A stretch of DNA of 9,184 bases, taken from NCBI GenBank assembly GCA_964522045.1, contig CAZFSF010000107.1, positions 1 through 9,184 of the forward strand, read 5' to 3'. Under the pieces are notes generated by a model, which saw only the letters and a list, made by a program, of their open reading frames with translations, made no database searches and was not told the DNA's origin. Both the position numbers and the translations under genes were made by a program. This DNA comes from Desulfacyla sp964522045. Lineage in GTDB: Bacteria > Desulfobacterota > DSM-4660 > Desulfatiglandales > Desulfatiglandaceae. This document shows, one piece after another, positions 1 to 6,935 of this stretch; position 1 is the first letter of the stretch; each line of letters starts with the position of its first letter.

Positions 1-1082
1 TGGATCATCTCTTTCCATTTTGTAGGCAAGAGATCGGCCCTGACGAACTTTCCCAAGGGGAGGATCTTCGGTTCGTTTGCCTGAACATTGCCTCCCGGGA
101 CATCTAAATTCCCGCATATTGCCATGAGAGAGGTAAGGGCCCTGGCCGTGTCAAAGGTGCTGTTATGCTGTTCTATGGCATTGCCCCACTGTATGGCGGC
201 CGGCCGGGACCGGGCGTATAATCGTGCGGCCTCCCTGATGAGGTCCGGCTCAACCCACGTTATCTCTGACATCTTCTCAGGGGCATACTCCTTGACATGA
301 TGGGTCAATTTTTCAAACCCATGAGTCCAGTTCTCAACAAAATCCTTATCAAAAATTTGCTCTTCTATAATAACGTTTAAAAACGCCAAGGATAAGGCAT
401 TATCGGTGCCGGGTCTTAATTGGAGCCATACTTTCGCCTTTTTAGCCAATTCCGTTTGTCTCGGGTCAATCACAATCAATTCCGTCCCGCTCTTGATCTG
501 CTCCAAAAGGAGACTGGAGATTTCGCCCTCCTCGTTGGTGCTGGTCGGGTTGCTCCCCCACACCATCACAAGCTTGCTCTGGTGGTGAAAATCAGCCACA
601 GGATAGAAACCGCACGTGTGCAGCCCGGTAACTTCCCTTGGCGCATGACATACGTCCTGGACAGAAACCACATTGGGAGAGCCAAACATATTGGCCAATC
701 GGATCAGCACAAAATGTTCTATCCCCTTTGGCATCCCCTGGCAGAAGGCGACTCCTTTAGCCCCATACTGTTCCTTAATGCCCTGAAATTTTTCACTGAT
801 CGTCTCTATGGCATCATCCCACGTGATCCTCTCCCACCGGCCTTCTCCTCGTTCCCCGACCCGTCTTAATGGGTGTTTAAGCCTGTCAGGATGTGTGAGG
901 CGGTCAGGCGATGCCAGACCCTTGGGGCAGATATAGCCCTTGTTCAAAAAACCATTCGGATCCCCCTTGACCCGTACAATAGCGTTATCCTTTACACCCA
1001 CCAATATGCCGCATCCACCATGGTCCATCCGAGCGCAGTGTGTCTTTACCCACTTAATATCGTTGTCCATTTTTTCTGCCAT
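1..1082 (-). CDS. molybdopterin oxidoreductase (DMSO reductase family), C-terminus beyond window edge
   Basis: This frame reads open from an ATG at 1082 to the left edge (about 360 residues); it is the N-terminal half of a molybdenum or tungsten bis-pterin enzyme. Residues 16-52 form the N-terminal Fe-S motif, C16-x3-D20-x3-C24-x27-C52, followed by PKG, so one usual cysteine is an aspartate. The expected metal ligand is C145 in VCHAP, a Cys-His pair as in formate dehydrogenases, but the RGQNNVQG segment carrying the formate dehydrogenase arginine is absent after GNLDVPGGNVQ. WGSNPTSTNEEG and VIDPRQTELAKKA are typical pterin-binding segments. There is no Tat signal, so the enzyme is probably cytoplasmic. 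It begins 8 nt after the stop of the upstream CCG protein and is the last visible gene of that operon. Met5 (1070) is an alternative start, because the GAAGG lies directly against the 1082 ATG. Sequence flow around WLQLRPGTDNALSLAFLNVII resembles acetylene hydratase from memory, but the substrate is unknown. Confidence 0.9.
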   Translation of the reverse strand, partial: MAEKMDNDIKWVKTHCARMDHGGCGILVGVKDNAIVRVKGDPNGFLNKGYICPKGLASPDRLTHPDRLKHPLRRVGERGEGRWERITWDDAIETISEKFQGIKEQYGAKGVAFCQGMPKGIEHFVLIRLANMFGSPNVVSVQDVCHAPREVTGLHTCGFYPVADFHHQSKLVMVWGSNPTSTNEEGEISSLLLEQIKSGTELIVIDPRQTELAKKAKVWLQLRPGTDNALSLAFLNVIIEEQIFDKDFVENWTHGFEKLTHHVKEYAPEKMSEITWVEPDLIREAARLYARSRPAAIQWGNAIEQHNSTFDTARALTSLMAICGNLDVPGGNVQANEPKILPLGKFVRADLLPTKWKEMI

Positions 1083-1090
1083 CCTTCAAC

Positions 1091-2245
1091 TCACAAGAGG
1101 CAACCTGTAACAATTTCTGCCACGTCCTTAACCGCCAACCTGTCATCTAATTCCTCAGATTTAACCGCATCATCTAACATCTTGGCACATTGGGGACATG
1201 CAACCGCGATGATCTCGGCGCCCGTATCCAGGGCTTCTTTAACCCTGATCCTGGCGGGGCTATCCTCTCCCCCCCCTAAGATGTCCGTAAAGAAATTCCC
1301 GCCCCCTCCCCCGCAACAAAAGGCATTCCCTCTGTTTCTCTCCATCTCAAGCAGTTCAAGACCCGGGACAGACTTGAGGACCTCTCGCGGGGAATTATAT
1401 TCGCCATTGTGTCTCCCTAAGTAACAGGGGTCGTGGTAGGTAACTTTGGCGTTACATTCTTTCAAAGAGATCTTACCCGACTGAATCAATGGCGCTAAGA
1501 CCTGGGTATAATGATACACCTCGAACTCCCCGCCGAGGCCGGGATAGTCGTTTTTAAAGACATTGAAGGCGTGGGGATCGAGGGTAATGATTTTTTTAAC
1601 GTCAAGATCCCTGAATGAAGCGATATTCTGTTCGGCCAGAAACTGAAAAAGCCCTGCCTCTCCCAAGGCACGGACCTCGTTTCCGTCACAGGTTTCCATA
1701 TTCCCGAGGATCCCAAGTGAAAGCCCGACCTTCAACAGCAGACTGCCCACGGCCTTAGCGATCTTTTTGGCCCGTTCATCGTATGAGCCGACGCAGCCCA
1801 CATAGAAGAGATACTCCTGATCGCTATAAGTTTCAACAGAGGTCCCCTCCGCCCATTTTCCCCTATCAGAGGCAGGTTCCTTGTAGGGATTTCCATTGAC
1901 GTTGATGTTTTTGAGATAGTCCCTCACTGGCGGCGGTATGATCCCTTTATTGACCATTTCCTCCCTCGCCGCGATAAAGATGTTAACAAGGTCCTCACTG
2001 AAAGTGAATACGCAGTGCTCAACGCAGTTGGCGCACGTGGCGCATGAGAAGAGGATTTCCTGAAAACGCTCGCTGTTCTTTATCTCATCATTGAGCCAGG
2101 CACTGATGAGCCACATCCTGCCGCCCGGGGAATAGGTTTCAAACCTGAATTTCCGGTAGGTCGGGCAGTTAAAATCAGTATAATCACTGGTGAACTTACA
2201 GTAACCGCACCTGAAGCATCTGTGGACAATATCTGCATATTTCAT
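1091..2245 (-). CDS. 4Fe-4S / CCG-domain (HdrD- or GlcF-like) iron-sulfur oxidoreductase subunit, 384 aa
   Basis: This is a soluble electron-transfer protein of the heterodisulfide-reductase-D/GlcF type. The N-terminal ferredoxin-like part has C10-x2-C13-x2-C16-x10-C27-P and C68-x2-C71-x2-C74-x3-C78, enough for two [4Fe-4S] clusters. Two CCG (cysteine-rich) domains follow. The second is complete: C274 (HDPCYLGRHNG), C310-C311 (FCCGGGGG) and C350-x2-C353 (ACPQC), which in HdrB-type proteins bind an unusual cluster. The first is degenerate: C151 and TCDG at 185-188 replace the usual CCG, and LDPHA near 222 stands where CPxC is expected. The ATG lies 2 nt after the TAG of the FAD oxidoreductase gene, with GGGAGG upstream inside that gene's end, which suggests translational coupling. 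The likely role is to pass electrons between the FAD subunit and a carrier or the molybdopterin enzyme encoded next; partners are inferred from gene order. Confidence 0.88.
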   Translation of the reverse strand: MKYADIVHRCFRCGYCKFTSDYTDFNCPTYRKFRFETYSPGGRMWLISAWLNDEIKNSERFQEILFSCATCANCVEHCVFTFSEDLVNIFIAAREEMVNKGIIPPPVRDYLKNINVNGNPYKEPASDRGKWAEGTSVETYSDQEYLFYVGCVGSYDERAKKIAKAVGSLLLKVGLSLGILGNMETCDGNEVRALGEAGLFQFLAEQNIASFRDLDVKKIITLDPHAFNVFKNDYPGLGGEFEVYHYTQVLAPLIQSGKISLKECNAKVTYHDPCYLGRHNGEYNSPREVLKSVPGLELLEMERNRGNAFCCGGGGGNFFTDILGGGEDSPARIRVKEALDTGAEIIAVACPQCAKMLDDAVKSEELDDRLAVKDVAEIVTGCLL

Positions 2246-2247
2246 CT

Positions 2248-3630
2248 CTAATTAACCTCCCAGTTACCGGGATTCATAATGCCATTGGGATCCATGTTTT
2301 CCTTTATCATTTTCATGAGGTCAAGCGTGTTGGGGTCCATTTTCGACATGGCCATTTTCTGCTCATCTACGGTGGCCTTCCAGAATACGCCTCCGGCCTC
2401 TAAGGCGAATTCGCTTACCTCGTGCAATGCTTCCCTGGTCCTGTCCATCATGTCAGGATCTGCCCGGTTGAAGGTGAAGGCAAAACCGTACATCATGGCG
2501 TGACTCCTCCCTATGATCCTTGCCATACCGGAGTATCCAAGATCATATTTTTCGCCCAACTCAACTATCTTGCGGGCGCATGCGGGATATTTGTCTATCA
2601 TGATAATCGGCCCGGAATATTCAAAACCCCCGCCCTTTTTTACATCTGCAAACCTGCTGACACTCCGCTGAGGCGTCTCCAAAAGGGTCGGCTTCATGAC
2701 CGGTGGTACCCCCATGAACCCACCGTCTTTGCTCTTTATAAACCCGTCCAAGGCATTCCAGATCATTTTTCTCTTAAACTCAATCTCCTCATCCGTATCC
2801 CCGGTCATGAATATTGTGATATGGTGGTTGTCTTTGAATATCATCGGCTTTGGCTGGGCAAATATGTTAATATCCTCTACCATCTCTGTGTGGGTCAGTT
2901 CATATACCATTGCGGGAATCAGGTCTTCCCTGTCAGTAATAAATATCTCCACATCTCTCAGCTTCTTTCTTGGATAGAGCTTTACCGCTACTTTGGTAAT
3001 GATACCGGTTGCCCCAAACCAGCCCAAAAATAATCCGGTCAAATCCGGCAGGGGTGCGCCTTTGGAAAACCAGTCAGGGGATATTGCGCATGAACCGATC
3101 TTGCAGATCTCACCGGATGCCAGGACAACTTCCAATCCGGCAATCATGTCAGAGTTGAAGCCATACTGCTGTGTCAACCTGCCCTGCCCGTGGATCATCA
3201 CGTTTGCCGCTATGGTGGCCGTTGCCGGGGAGTCAGGGATACTGTGTCGCAGCCTCGGATAATTTTTTTCTAAGTATGCCTTTAATAAGCCTTGTGAGGT
3301 CCCTCCCTCAACGATGACATGCCGGCCTCCTTCATTGACCTCTATGATCCCGTTCATCCGTTTCATATCGATAACGATTCCCCCCTTAAGGGGAATGACC
3401 AGGCCGGTCAATGCCAGGCCTGCCCCCATGGGGACGATCGGTATTTTTTCTCTGTTGGCAAGTCTGACGATCTCCTGTATTTCTTCCACACGCTTCGGGA
3501 CGACCACATAATCCGGTTTGTGCGGGGGCATCAAACCGGGATCTCGGGCATAGAAATAGGCCTCTTCAGGCTGATCGGAAAAATAGGCCTTCCCTACAAT
3601 CTTGGTAAGTGACTGGGCGATATCGTTCAT
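2248..3630 (-). CDS. FAD-binding oxidoreductase (FAD_binding_4 / VAO superfamily), 460 aa
   Basis: This is an FAD-linked oxidase or dehydrogenase. Residues 40-220 form the FAD-binding domain, with PDYVVVPKRVEEI, the glycine segment GAGLALTGLVIP (69-80), GGIVIDMKRM, QYGFNSDMIAGLEVVLASGE (155-174) and GLFLGWFGATGIITK (199-213). The C-terminal substrate domain ends in LDP-like MDPNGIMNPGNWEV. Where GlcD and D-lactate dehydrogenases carry the metal-binding HxGDGNxH, this protein has GRSHAMMYGFAFTFNRAD (374-391). Where they carry EHG, it has GGVFWKATVDEQ. A 2-hydroxyacid substrate is therefore not supported; the end of the protein is closer in style to the vanillyl-alcohol oxidase/p-cresol methylhydroxylase branch. 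No flavin-linkage residue can be assigned. The start has GGAGGA 8-9 nt upstream. The gene lies between two CCG Fe-S genes, which probably take its electrons. It is a paralogue of the gene at 4859-6229. Confidence 0.9.
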   Translation of the reverse strand: MNDIAQSLTKIVGKAYFSDQPEEAYFYARDPGLMPPHKPDYVVVPKRVEEIQEIVRLANREKIPIVPMGAGLALTGLVIPLKGGIVIDMKRMNGIIEVNEGGRHVIVEGGTSQGLLKAYLEKNYPRLRHSIPDSPATATIAANVMIHGQGRLTQQYGFNSDMIAGLEVVLASGEICKIGSCAISPDWFSKGAPLPDLTGLFLGWFGATGIITKVAVKLYPRKKLRDVEIFITDREDLIPAMVYELTHTEMVEDINIFAQPKPMIFKDNHHITIFMTGDTDEEIEFKRKMIWNALDGFIKSKDGGFMGVPPVMKPTLLETPQRSVSRFADVKKGGGFEYSGPIIMIDKYPACARKIVELGEKYDLGYSGMARIIGRSHAMMYGFAFTFNRADPDMMDRTREALHEVSEFALEAGGVFWKATVDEQKMAMSKMDPNTLDLMKMIKENMDPNGIMNPGNWEVN

Positions 3631-3648
3631 ATTATCTTCCTCCGGTTC

Positions 3649-4662
3649 CTACATTTCGCCGATGGCCATCCTGCAGAGGTGGATCATGTGGATCGGTTTT
3701 ATCCCCCTCTTGGCCACCTGGATTCCAATGGACCCCTGGCATGCCGGACAATTAAAGATGCAGTACTCGGCATCGTGCTTCACCATATCGTCTATGTTCC
3801 GCTTCTGGACGTCATGGGCCAGGTCATACCCGAAGCACATGCTGAAGATCCCCCCGCAGCAAAGGGCATTATCGTCCTGATACTCTCTCTCAACAAGATC
3901 AACGCCGATAAGTTCCATGATGTCCGCTACAAAGTGGTGTTTGTCCGAAGAGAGTCGAGACGAACAAGGCCTCTGGTAGGCAGCCTTGATATTCAACGGT
4001 TTGATGAAGTCCTTTAACTCTTTCAATCGATTATATAGATATTCAAAGTAGTGAACCGATTTGAACGGAACCTCTATGCCATAGGCCGGGGCAAGATGGG
4101 CAAACGCGCCGTAACACTCATCATGAAGAAAAATGACCTCTTTGACAGCGAGTTTTCTGAAGTTATCCACCACCTTGGGCAATCTTTCCTTGATGATGGC
4201 GGTATTGGCAAAATGGATGTAAACCACATTGCAGAAAAACTCCTGGCCAAAAATAAAGGAGGGCATGACATCTTCAAAGAGCTTCCCCTTAATCCACCGC
4301 AGGAATTCCGGCATGAAACCGAAGGAGAGCACCCTTTCCTTAACGTCTCCTAATCTGTACTTGCCCTGGGGCTCACCGATGTTGATCCACTGCCTGGTGA
4401 TGGCCCTTGGGGTGGTCAAAAGGCCCTTTTCCTGACGTCTCTCCGTAATCAGATAAAAAGGATAATTCCCCCTCCTGCAGTACTCCTCACAGGCGTAACA
4501 TGTGACGCAATCGTGCAGGACAAAGGAGTCCTCTCCTTGACCGATCTTCACCATCTCTGCGATTGCCGTCTCTTTCTCCACTTCCAGGTACTGACATTTA
4601 ACGAGGCAATCGCCGGTTGGGCAGGTCCTGCACACGTCTTCATCAAATTTTAGTGAATACAT
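3649..4662 (-). CDS. 4Fe-4S / double CCG-domain iron-sulfur protein, 337 aa
   Basis: This is the first gene of the leftward operon and encodes a soluble Fe-S electron carrier related to HdrD/GlcF/LutA proteins. The N-terminus has C11-x2-C14-x4-C19-x3-C23 and C52-x2-C55-x2-C58-x3-C62, two [4Fe-4S] sets, the first with a slightly widened spacing. The first CCG domain contains C144 and HDECYGAF (180-187, C183). The second is complete: C233 in QRPCSSR, C268-C269 in LCCGG, and C305-x2-C308 in CPAC, with spacings of 34 and 35 residues that fit the classic CCG pattern. I chose the ATG at 4662 because GGGGGG sits 3 nt upstream and the cysteine motif begins ten residues later. The frame stays open upstream to 4836, but that stretch has no family resemblance and covers the promoter region. 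It differs strongly from the CCG protein at 1091-2245, so the two are not recent duplicates. It probably serves the FAD protein encoded 18 nt downstream. Confidence 0.88.
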   Translation of the reverse strand: MYSLKFDEDVCRTCPTGDCLVKCQYLEVEKETAIAEMVKIGQGEDSFVLHDCVTCYACEEYCRRGNYPFYLITERRQEKGLLTTPRAITRQWINIGEPQGKYRLGDVKERVLSFGFMPEFLRWIKGKLFEDVMPSFIFGQEFFCNVVYIHFANTAIIKERLPKVVDNFRKLAVKEVIFLHDECYGAFAHLAPAYGIEVPFKSVHYFEYLYNRLKELKDFIKPLNIKAAYQRPCSSRLSSDKHHFVADIMELIGVDLVEREYQDDNALCCGGIFSMCFGYDLAHDVQKRNIDDMVKHDAEYCIFNCPACQGSIGIQVAKRGIKPIHMIHLCRMAIGEM

Positions 4663-4665
4663 AAT

Positions 4666-4673
4666 CCCCCCTT
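4666..4673 (-). promoter_or_regulatory. ribosome binding site fixing the start at 4662
   Basis: The minus strand reads AAGGGGGG and then ATT before the ATG at 4662. This is the only good purine-rich site in the frame and it rules against the longer in-frame start at 4836. Confidence 0.6.
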
Positions 4674-4720
4674 TTTGGGCATGTGTTGTGGGTGGGGTGT
4701 CATTTGAACGGTCATTGCTA

Positions 4721-4749
4721 TAGATATATGAAGGACTTATTTCTGTCAA
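4721..4749 (-). promoter_or_regulatory. predicted sigma-70 promoter of the leftward operon
   Basis: The minus strand has a perfect TTGACA at 4749-4744. Downstream, TATATC follows at 15 nt spacing, or TATCTA (4726-4721) at 17 nt; neither is a perfect -10. The start of transcription would fall near 4714, giving a leader of about 50 nt before the ATG at 4662. It is predicted from sequence only and shares a dyad with the opposite promoter. Confidence 0.5.
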
Positions 4750-4774
4750 GATCAAACCGATTTCCCGTTTGACA
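4744..4774. repeat. inverted repeat between divergent promoters, possible operator
   Basis: TGTCAA (4744-4749) mirrors TTGACA (4769-4774), and inside it TCAAAC (4752-4757) mirrors GTTTGA (4767-4772) across a 9-nt spacer. The dyad covers both -35 boxes, so a regulator bound here could control both operons at once. Part of the symmetry follows automatically from two back-to-back -35 boxes, but the inner TCAAAC/GTTTGA arm pair is extra. Confidence 0.4.
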
Positions 4775-4795
4775 TCATGAAGAAAGTAGCATAAG
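4769..4795 (+). promoter_or_regulatory. predicted sigma-70 promoter of the rightward operon
   Basis: A perfect TTGACA at 4769-4774 is followed after a short 15-nt spacer by CATAAG (4790-4795), a four-of-six match to TATAAT. Transcription would start near 4802, with a leader of about 57 nt. The weak -10 and short spacing would suit an activated or regulated promoter. Confidence 0.45.
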
Positions 4796-4847
4796 TAGTA
4801 ATGCCTGAACCAGGGCCGTATCAAGGTATGAGACATAGAAGATAAGG

Positions 4848-4854
4848 AAGGAGG
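4848..4854 (+). promoter_or_regulatory. strong ribosome binding site
   Basis: AAGGAGG lies 4 nt upstream of the ATG at 4859, a near-perfect Shine-Dalgarno match, and it fixes this start. Confidence 0.7.
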
Positions 4855-4858
4855 TTTT

Positions 4859-6229
4859 ATGGATATATCCAGCCAACTAATTGATATCGTTGGTCAAAAT
4901 AGGATGTCAAATAGTCAGGAAGAGCTCTTTATCTATTCTCGCGATTCAGGGGCGCAAGCTTCCCGACAGGTAGACTATGTGGTCATGCCGAAAACGGTTG
5001 AGGAGGTCAGGAAAGTCGTCCTTCTCGCCAACCAGGAGAAGATTCCCATCACACCCTTGGGCGGCGGCTTTACCTTGTCCGCCCTGGTAGTGCCCAATCA
5101 AGGGGGGATCGTCCTGGATATGAAACAGATGGACCGGATCATAGAGGTCAATGAGATCAACCGATACGCATTGATCGAACCCGGGGTATCCCAGGCAGCC
5201 CTCCAGTCTCATCTCAAAAAACACCATCCCCATCTCCAGCATTCTACCCCGGAGGCGCCCCCCACGGTAACGGTAGTAGGAAATGCCCTGATCCAGGGGC
5301 ATGGGCATATATCGCCGCGGTACGGGGTCAACTCCGATATGGTGAACGGCATGGAAGTGGTCCTCCCCACCGGCGAGGTCTGCAAGATAGGCTCCAGCTC
5401 TGTCAGCCCTTCCTGGTTCACCAGGGGACCCTTGCCGGATCTTCCCGGGCTTTTCATCGGATGGTTCGGCACCACAGGCATTGTCACCAAGCTCTCCATG
5501 AAGCTCTTTCCCAAGCCGGCCTATCGAGAGGTCCTGGCCTTTTACACAGATGATATCGACCTCATCTCAGAGGGCATATTTGAGGTGACCCAACTCGATC
5601 TGTTAGAGGACTTTTTTCTCATCAGCCAGGAGAAACCGGACTGGATGGACCATGTCTTTTTTATCATCATCATCTCCGGGCATTTTGAGGAAGAATTGGA
5701 GTTGAAGAAGAATATTTTCAAGCGGTTGTTCAGGGAGTTCAAAGGCGGAAGCGCTTTCACATTTGTCGAAGATCTCCATCCTTCCCTTGAAAAGAGGTTT
5801 TTGGATGTCCCTCCCTTAGCGGCCCTGGCCGCAGATTTCAGGAAAGGGGGCGGGTTTGAGTACACCGGCGCCATACTGCCCATCGACAAGGTCCCGGAGG
5901 CATGGAAAAAAGGTATTGAAATCTCACACAAATACAGCATGATCTGTTCCTATGTCCATCAGGTCTTGCTCGGCCACAGCGTTATGTTCGGGTTCAACTA
6001 TTCCTTTAACCGGGCGGATGAGGAAGACATTGAAAAGACAAGAAAGGCCTTGGACGAATCTAATCAGGTAACGCTCGATTTAGGTGGAATGATCTGGAAG
6101 GGGGAGGTAGACGCGCAGCGAATGACTTTAGAGAGGATGGATCCGAATACGGTCCAACTGATAAAGAGGGTAAAGAAGCTCTTAGACCCCAACGGGATCA
6201 TGAATCCGGGCAACTGGGAGATCGACTGA
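4859..6229 (+). CDS. FAD-binding oxidoreductase (FAD_binding_4 / VAO superfamily), paralogue of 2248-3630, 456 aa
   Basis: This is a second FAD-linked oxidoreductase, colinear with the one at 2248-3630 over its whole length; by eye the similarity is high, with many shared blocks. Shared blocks include VDYVVMPKTVEEV, GGIVLDMKQMD, YGVNSDMVNGMEVVLPTGE (155-173), GLFIGWFGTTGIVTK (197-211) and the ending DPNGIMNPGNWEID. The glycine segment differs (LGGGFTLSALVVP, 67-79). Like its paralogue it lacks HxGDGNxH and EHG; LLGHSVMFGFNYSFNRAD and GGMIWKGEVDAQ stand there instead. The middle of the protein, residues about 225-330, is the least conserved part and probably shapes the substrate pocket, so the two enzymes may act on different or successive substrates. 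It heads the rightward operon and has no CCG gene of its own on this strand, so it may share the Fe-S proteins encoded across the divergent promoter. There is no signal peptide, so it is probably cytoplasmic. Confidence 0.9.
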   Translation: MDISSQLIDIVGQNRMSNSQEELFIYSRDSGAQASRQVDYVVMPKTVEEVRKVVLLANQEKIPITPLGGGFTLSALVVPNQGGIVLDMKQMDRIIEVNEINRYALIEPGVSQAALQSHLKKHHPHLQHSTPEAPPTVTVVGNALIQGHGHISPRYGVNSDMVNGMEVVLPTGEVCKIGSSSVSPSWFTRGPLPDLPGLFIGWFGTTGIVTKLSMKLFPKPAYREVLAFYTDDIDLISEGIFEVTQLDLLEDFFLISQEKPDWMDHVFFIIIISGHFEEELELKKNIFKRLFREFKGGSAFTFVEDLHPSLEKRFLDVPPLAALAADFRKGGGFEYTGAILPIDKVPEAWKKGIEISHKYSMICSYVHQVLLGHSVMFGFNYSFNRADEEDIEKTRKALDESNQVTLDLGGMIWKGEVDAQRMTLERMDPNTVQLIKRVKKLLDPNGIMNPGNWEID

Positions 6230-6230
6230 G

Positions 6231-6902
6231 GTGGTGGAAAGGGACACCTTCGATCTTTCCCTGCCGGAAAGCGGGGACCTGTTAGTGCTCGGGGTCACCG
6301 GTGGCATTGCAAGCGGCAAGAGCACGGTGGCCAATATGTTAGCGGAATTAGGCGTCCCGATCATCGATTTTGACCTTTTAGCGAGACAGGTGGTGGAACC
6401 TGACAAACCCGCCTTCAGCGAGATCGTCGGATATTTTGGAGACGCAGTAACCTTGAAGGACGGGAGCCTTGACCGCAAGCGGCTTTCAGGGATCGTCTTC
6501 CGCGACCCGGAAAAGAGAAAAATATTAGAAAGGATTACCCACCCGCGCATTTTTGAGGCGTTTCTGCATCAGATTAGAGAAATGGCTGAAAAGGATCTTC
6601 ACGGGATTGTTCAAGCGGTTATCCCCCTCCTGTTCGAGGTCAATCTGCGACATCTGGTCCACAAGGTTCTGGTAGTTTATATCTCCCCCGATAAGCAAAT
6701 TGAACGTCTCACAAAAAGGGACAAAATCAGCCACAAGGAAGCCGAAAATATCCTAAAGGCCCAGATGCCCATCGATGAAAAGGTGGGTCTCGCCGATTTT
6801 GTGATCCGTAACGAGGGGCACGTTGACGAAACAAGGAGAGAGGTCAAAGCCCTGTGGCAAGCGCTGCAAGAGGCCCGGCAGGAAAGGGCCGGATCCATTT
6901 AA
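6231..6902 (+). CDS. coaE: dephospho-CoA kinase
   Basis: It phosphorylates the ribose 3'-hydroxyl of dephospho-CoA with ATP, the last step of coenzyme A synthesis in the cytoplasm. The P-loop is GVTGGIASGKST (21-32). Other family marks are DFDLLARQVVEP (46-57), ITHPRIF, IPLLFE and the C-terminal RLTKRDKISHKEAE followed by an AQMPIDEKVGLADFVIRNEG segment. The GTG at 6231, 1 nt after the preceding stop, gives 223 residues with about 17 extra residues before the P-loop strand. An in-frame GTG at 6285 preceded by GGGGA would give 205 residues, closer to the usual length of about 200. I keep the longer frame but consider the shorter start equally likely. It is a housekeeping gene, so its place between a catabolic-looking oxidoreductase and a hydrolase is notable; with the short start the gap to the upstream gene becomes 55 nt. 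Confidence 0.93.
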   Translation: MVERDTFDLSLPESGDLLVLGVTGGIASGKSTVANMLAELGVPIIDFDLLARQVVEPDKPAFSEIVGYFGDAVTLKDGSLDRKRLSGIVFRDPEKRKILERITHPRIFEAFLHQIREMAEKDLHGIVQAVIPLLFEVNLRHLVHKVLVVYISPDKQIERLTKRDKISHKEAENILKAQMPIDEKVGLADFVIRNEGHVDETRREVKALWQALQEARQERAGSI

Positions 6903-6935
6903 TTACACACCTTAACTTTTCAGGGGGTTTGAATC

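Noticed and set aside
645..650. Possible selenocysteine at the metal-ligand position of the molybdopterin enzyme
   Set aside because: The codon is TGT (cysteine), with no in-frame TGA in the readable part of the gene.
420..1424. Two plus-strand open frames of 149 and 183 codons
   Set aside because: They lie opposite the molybdopterin and CCG genes, whose minus-strand products have clear family motifs; the plus-strand products are low in recognisable motifs and have no good ribosome binding site.
2422..3612. Several plus-strand open frames up to 203 codons
   Set aside because: They are antisense shadows of the FAD oxidoreductase, which is recognisable over its full length.
4663..4836. In-frame upstream extension of the 337-aa CCG protein to an ATG at 4836
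   Set aside because: The extra 58 residues show no family resemblance, the region holds both predicted promoters, and a strong ribosome binding site sits at the 4662 ATG.
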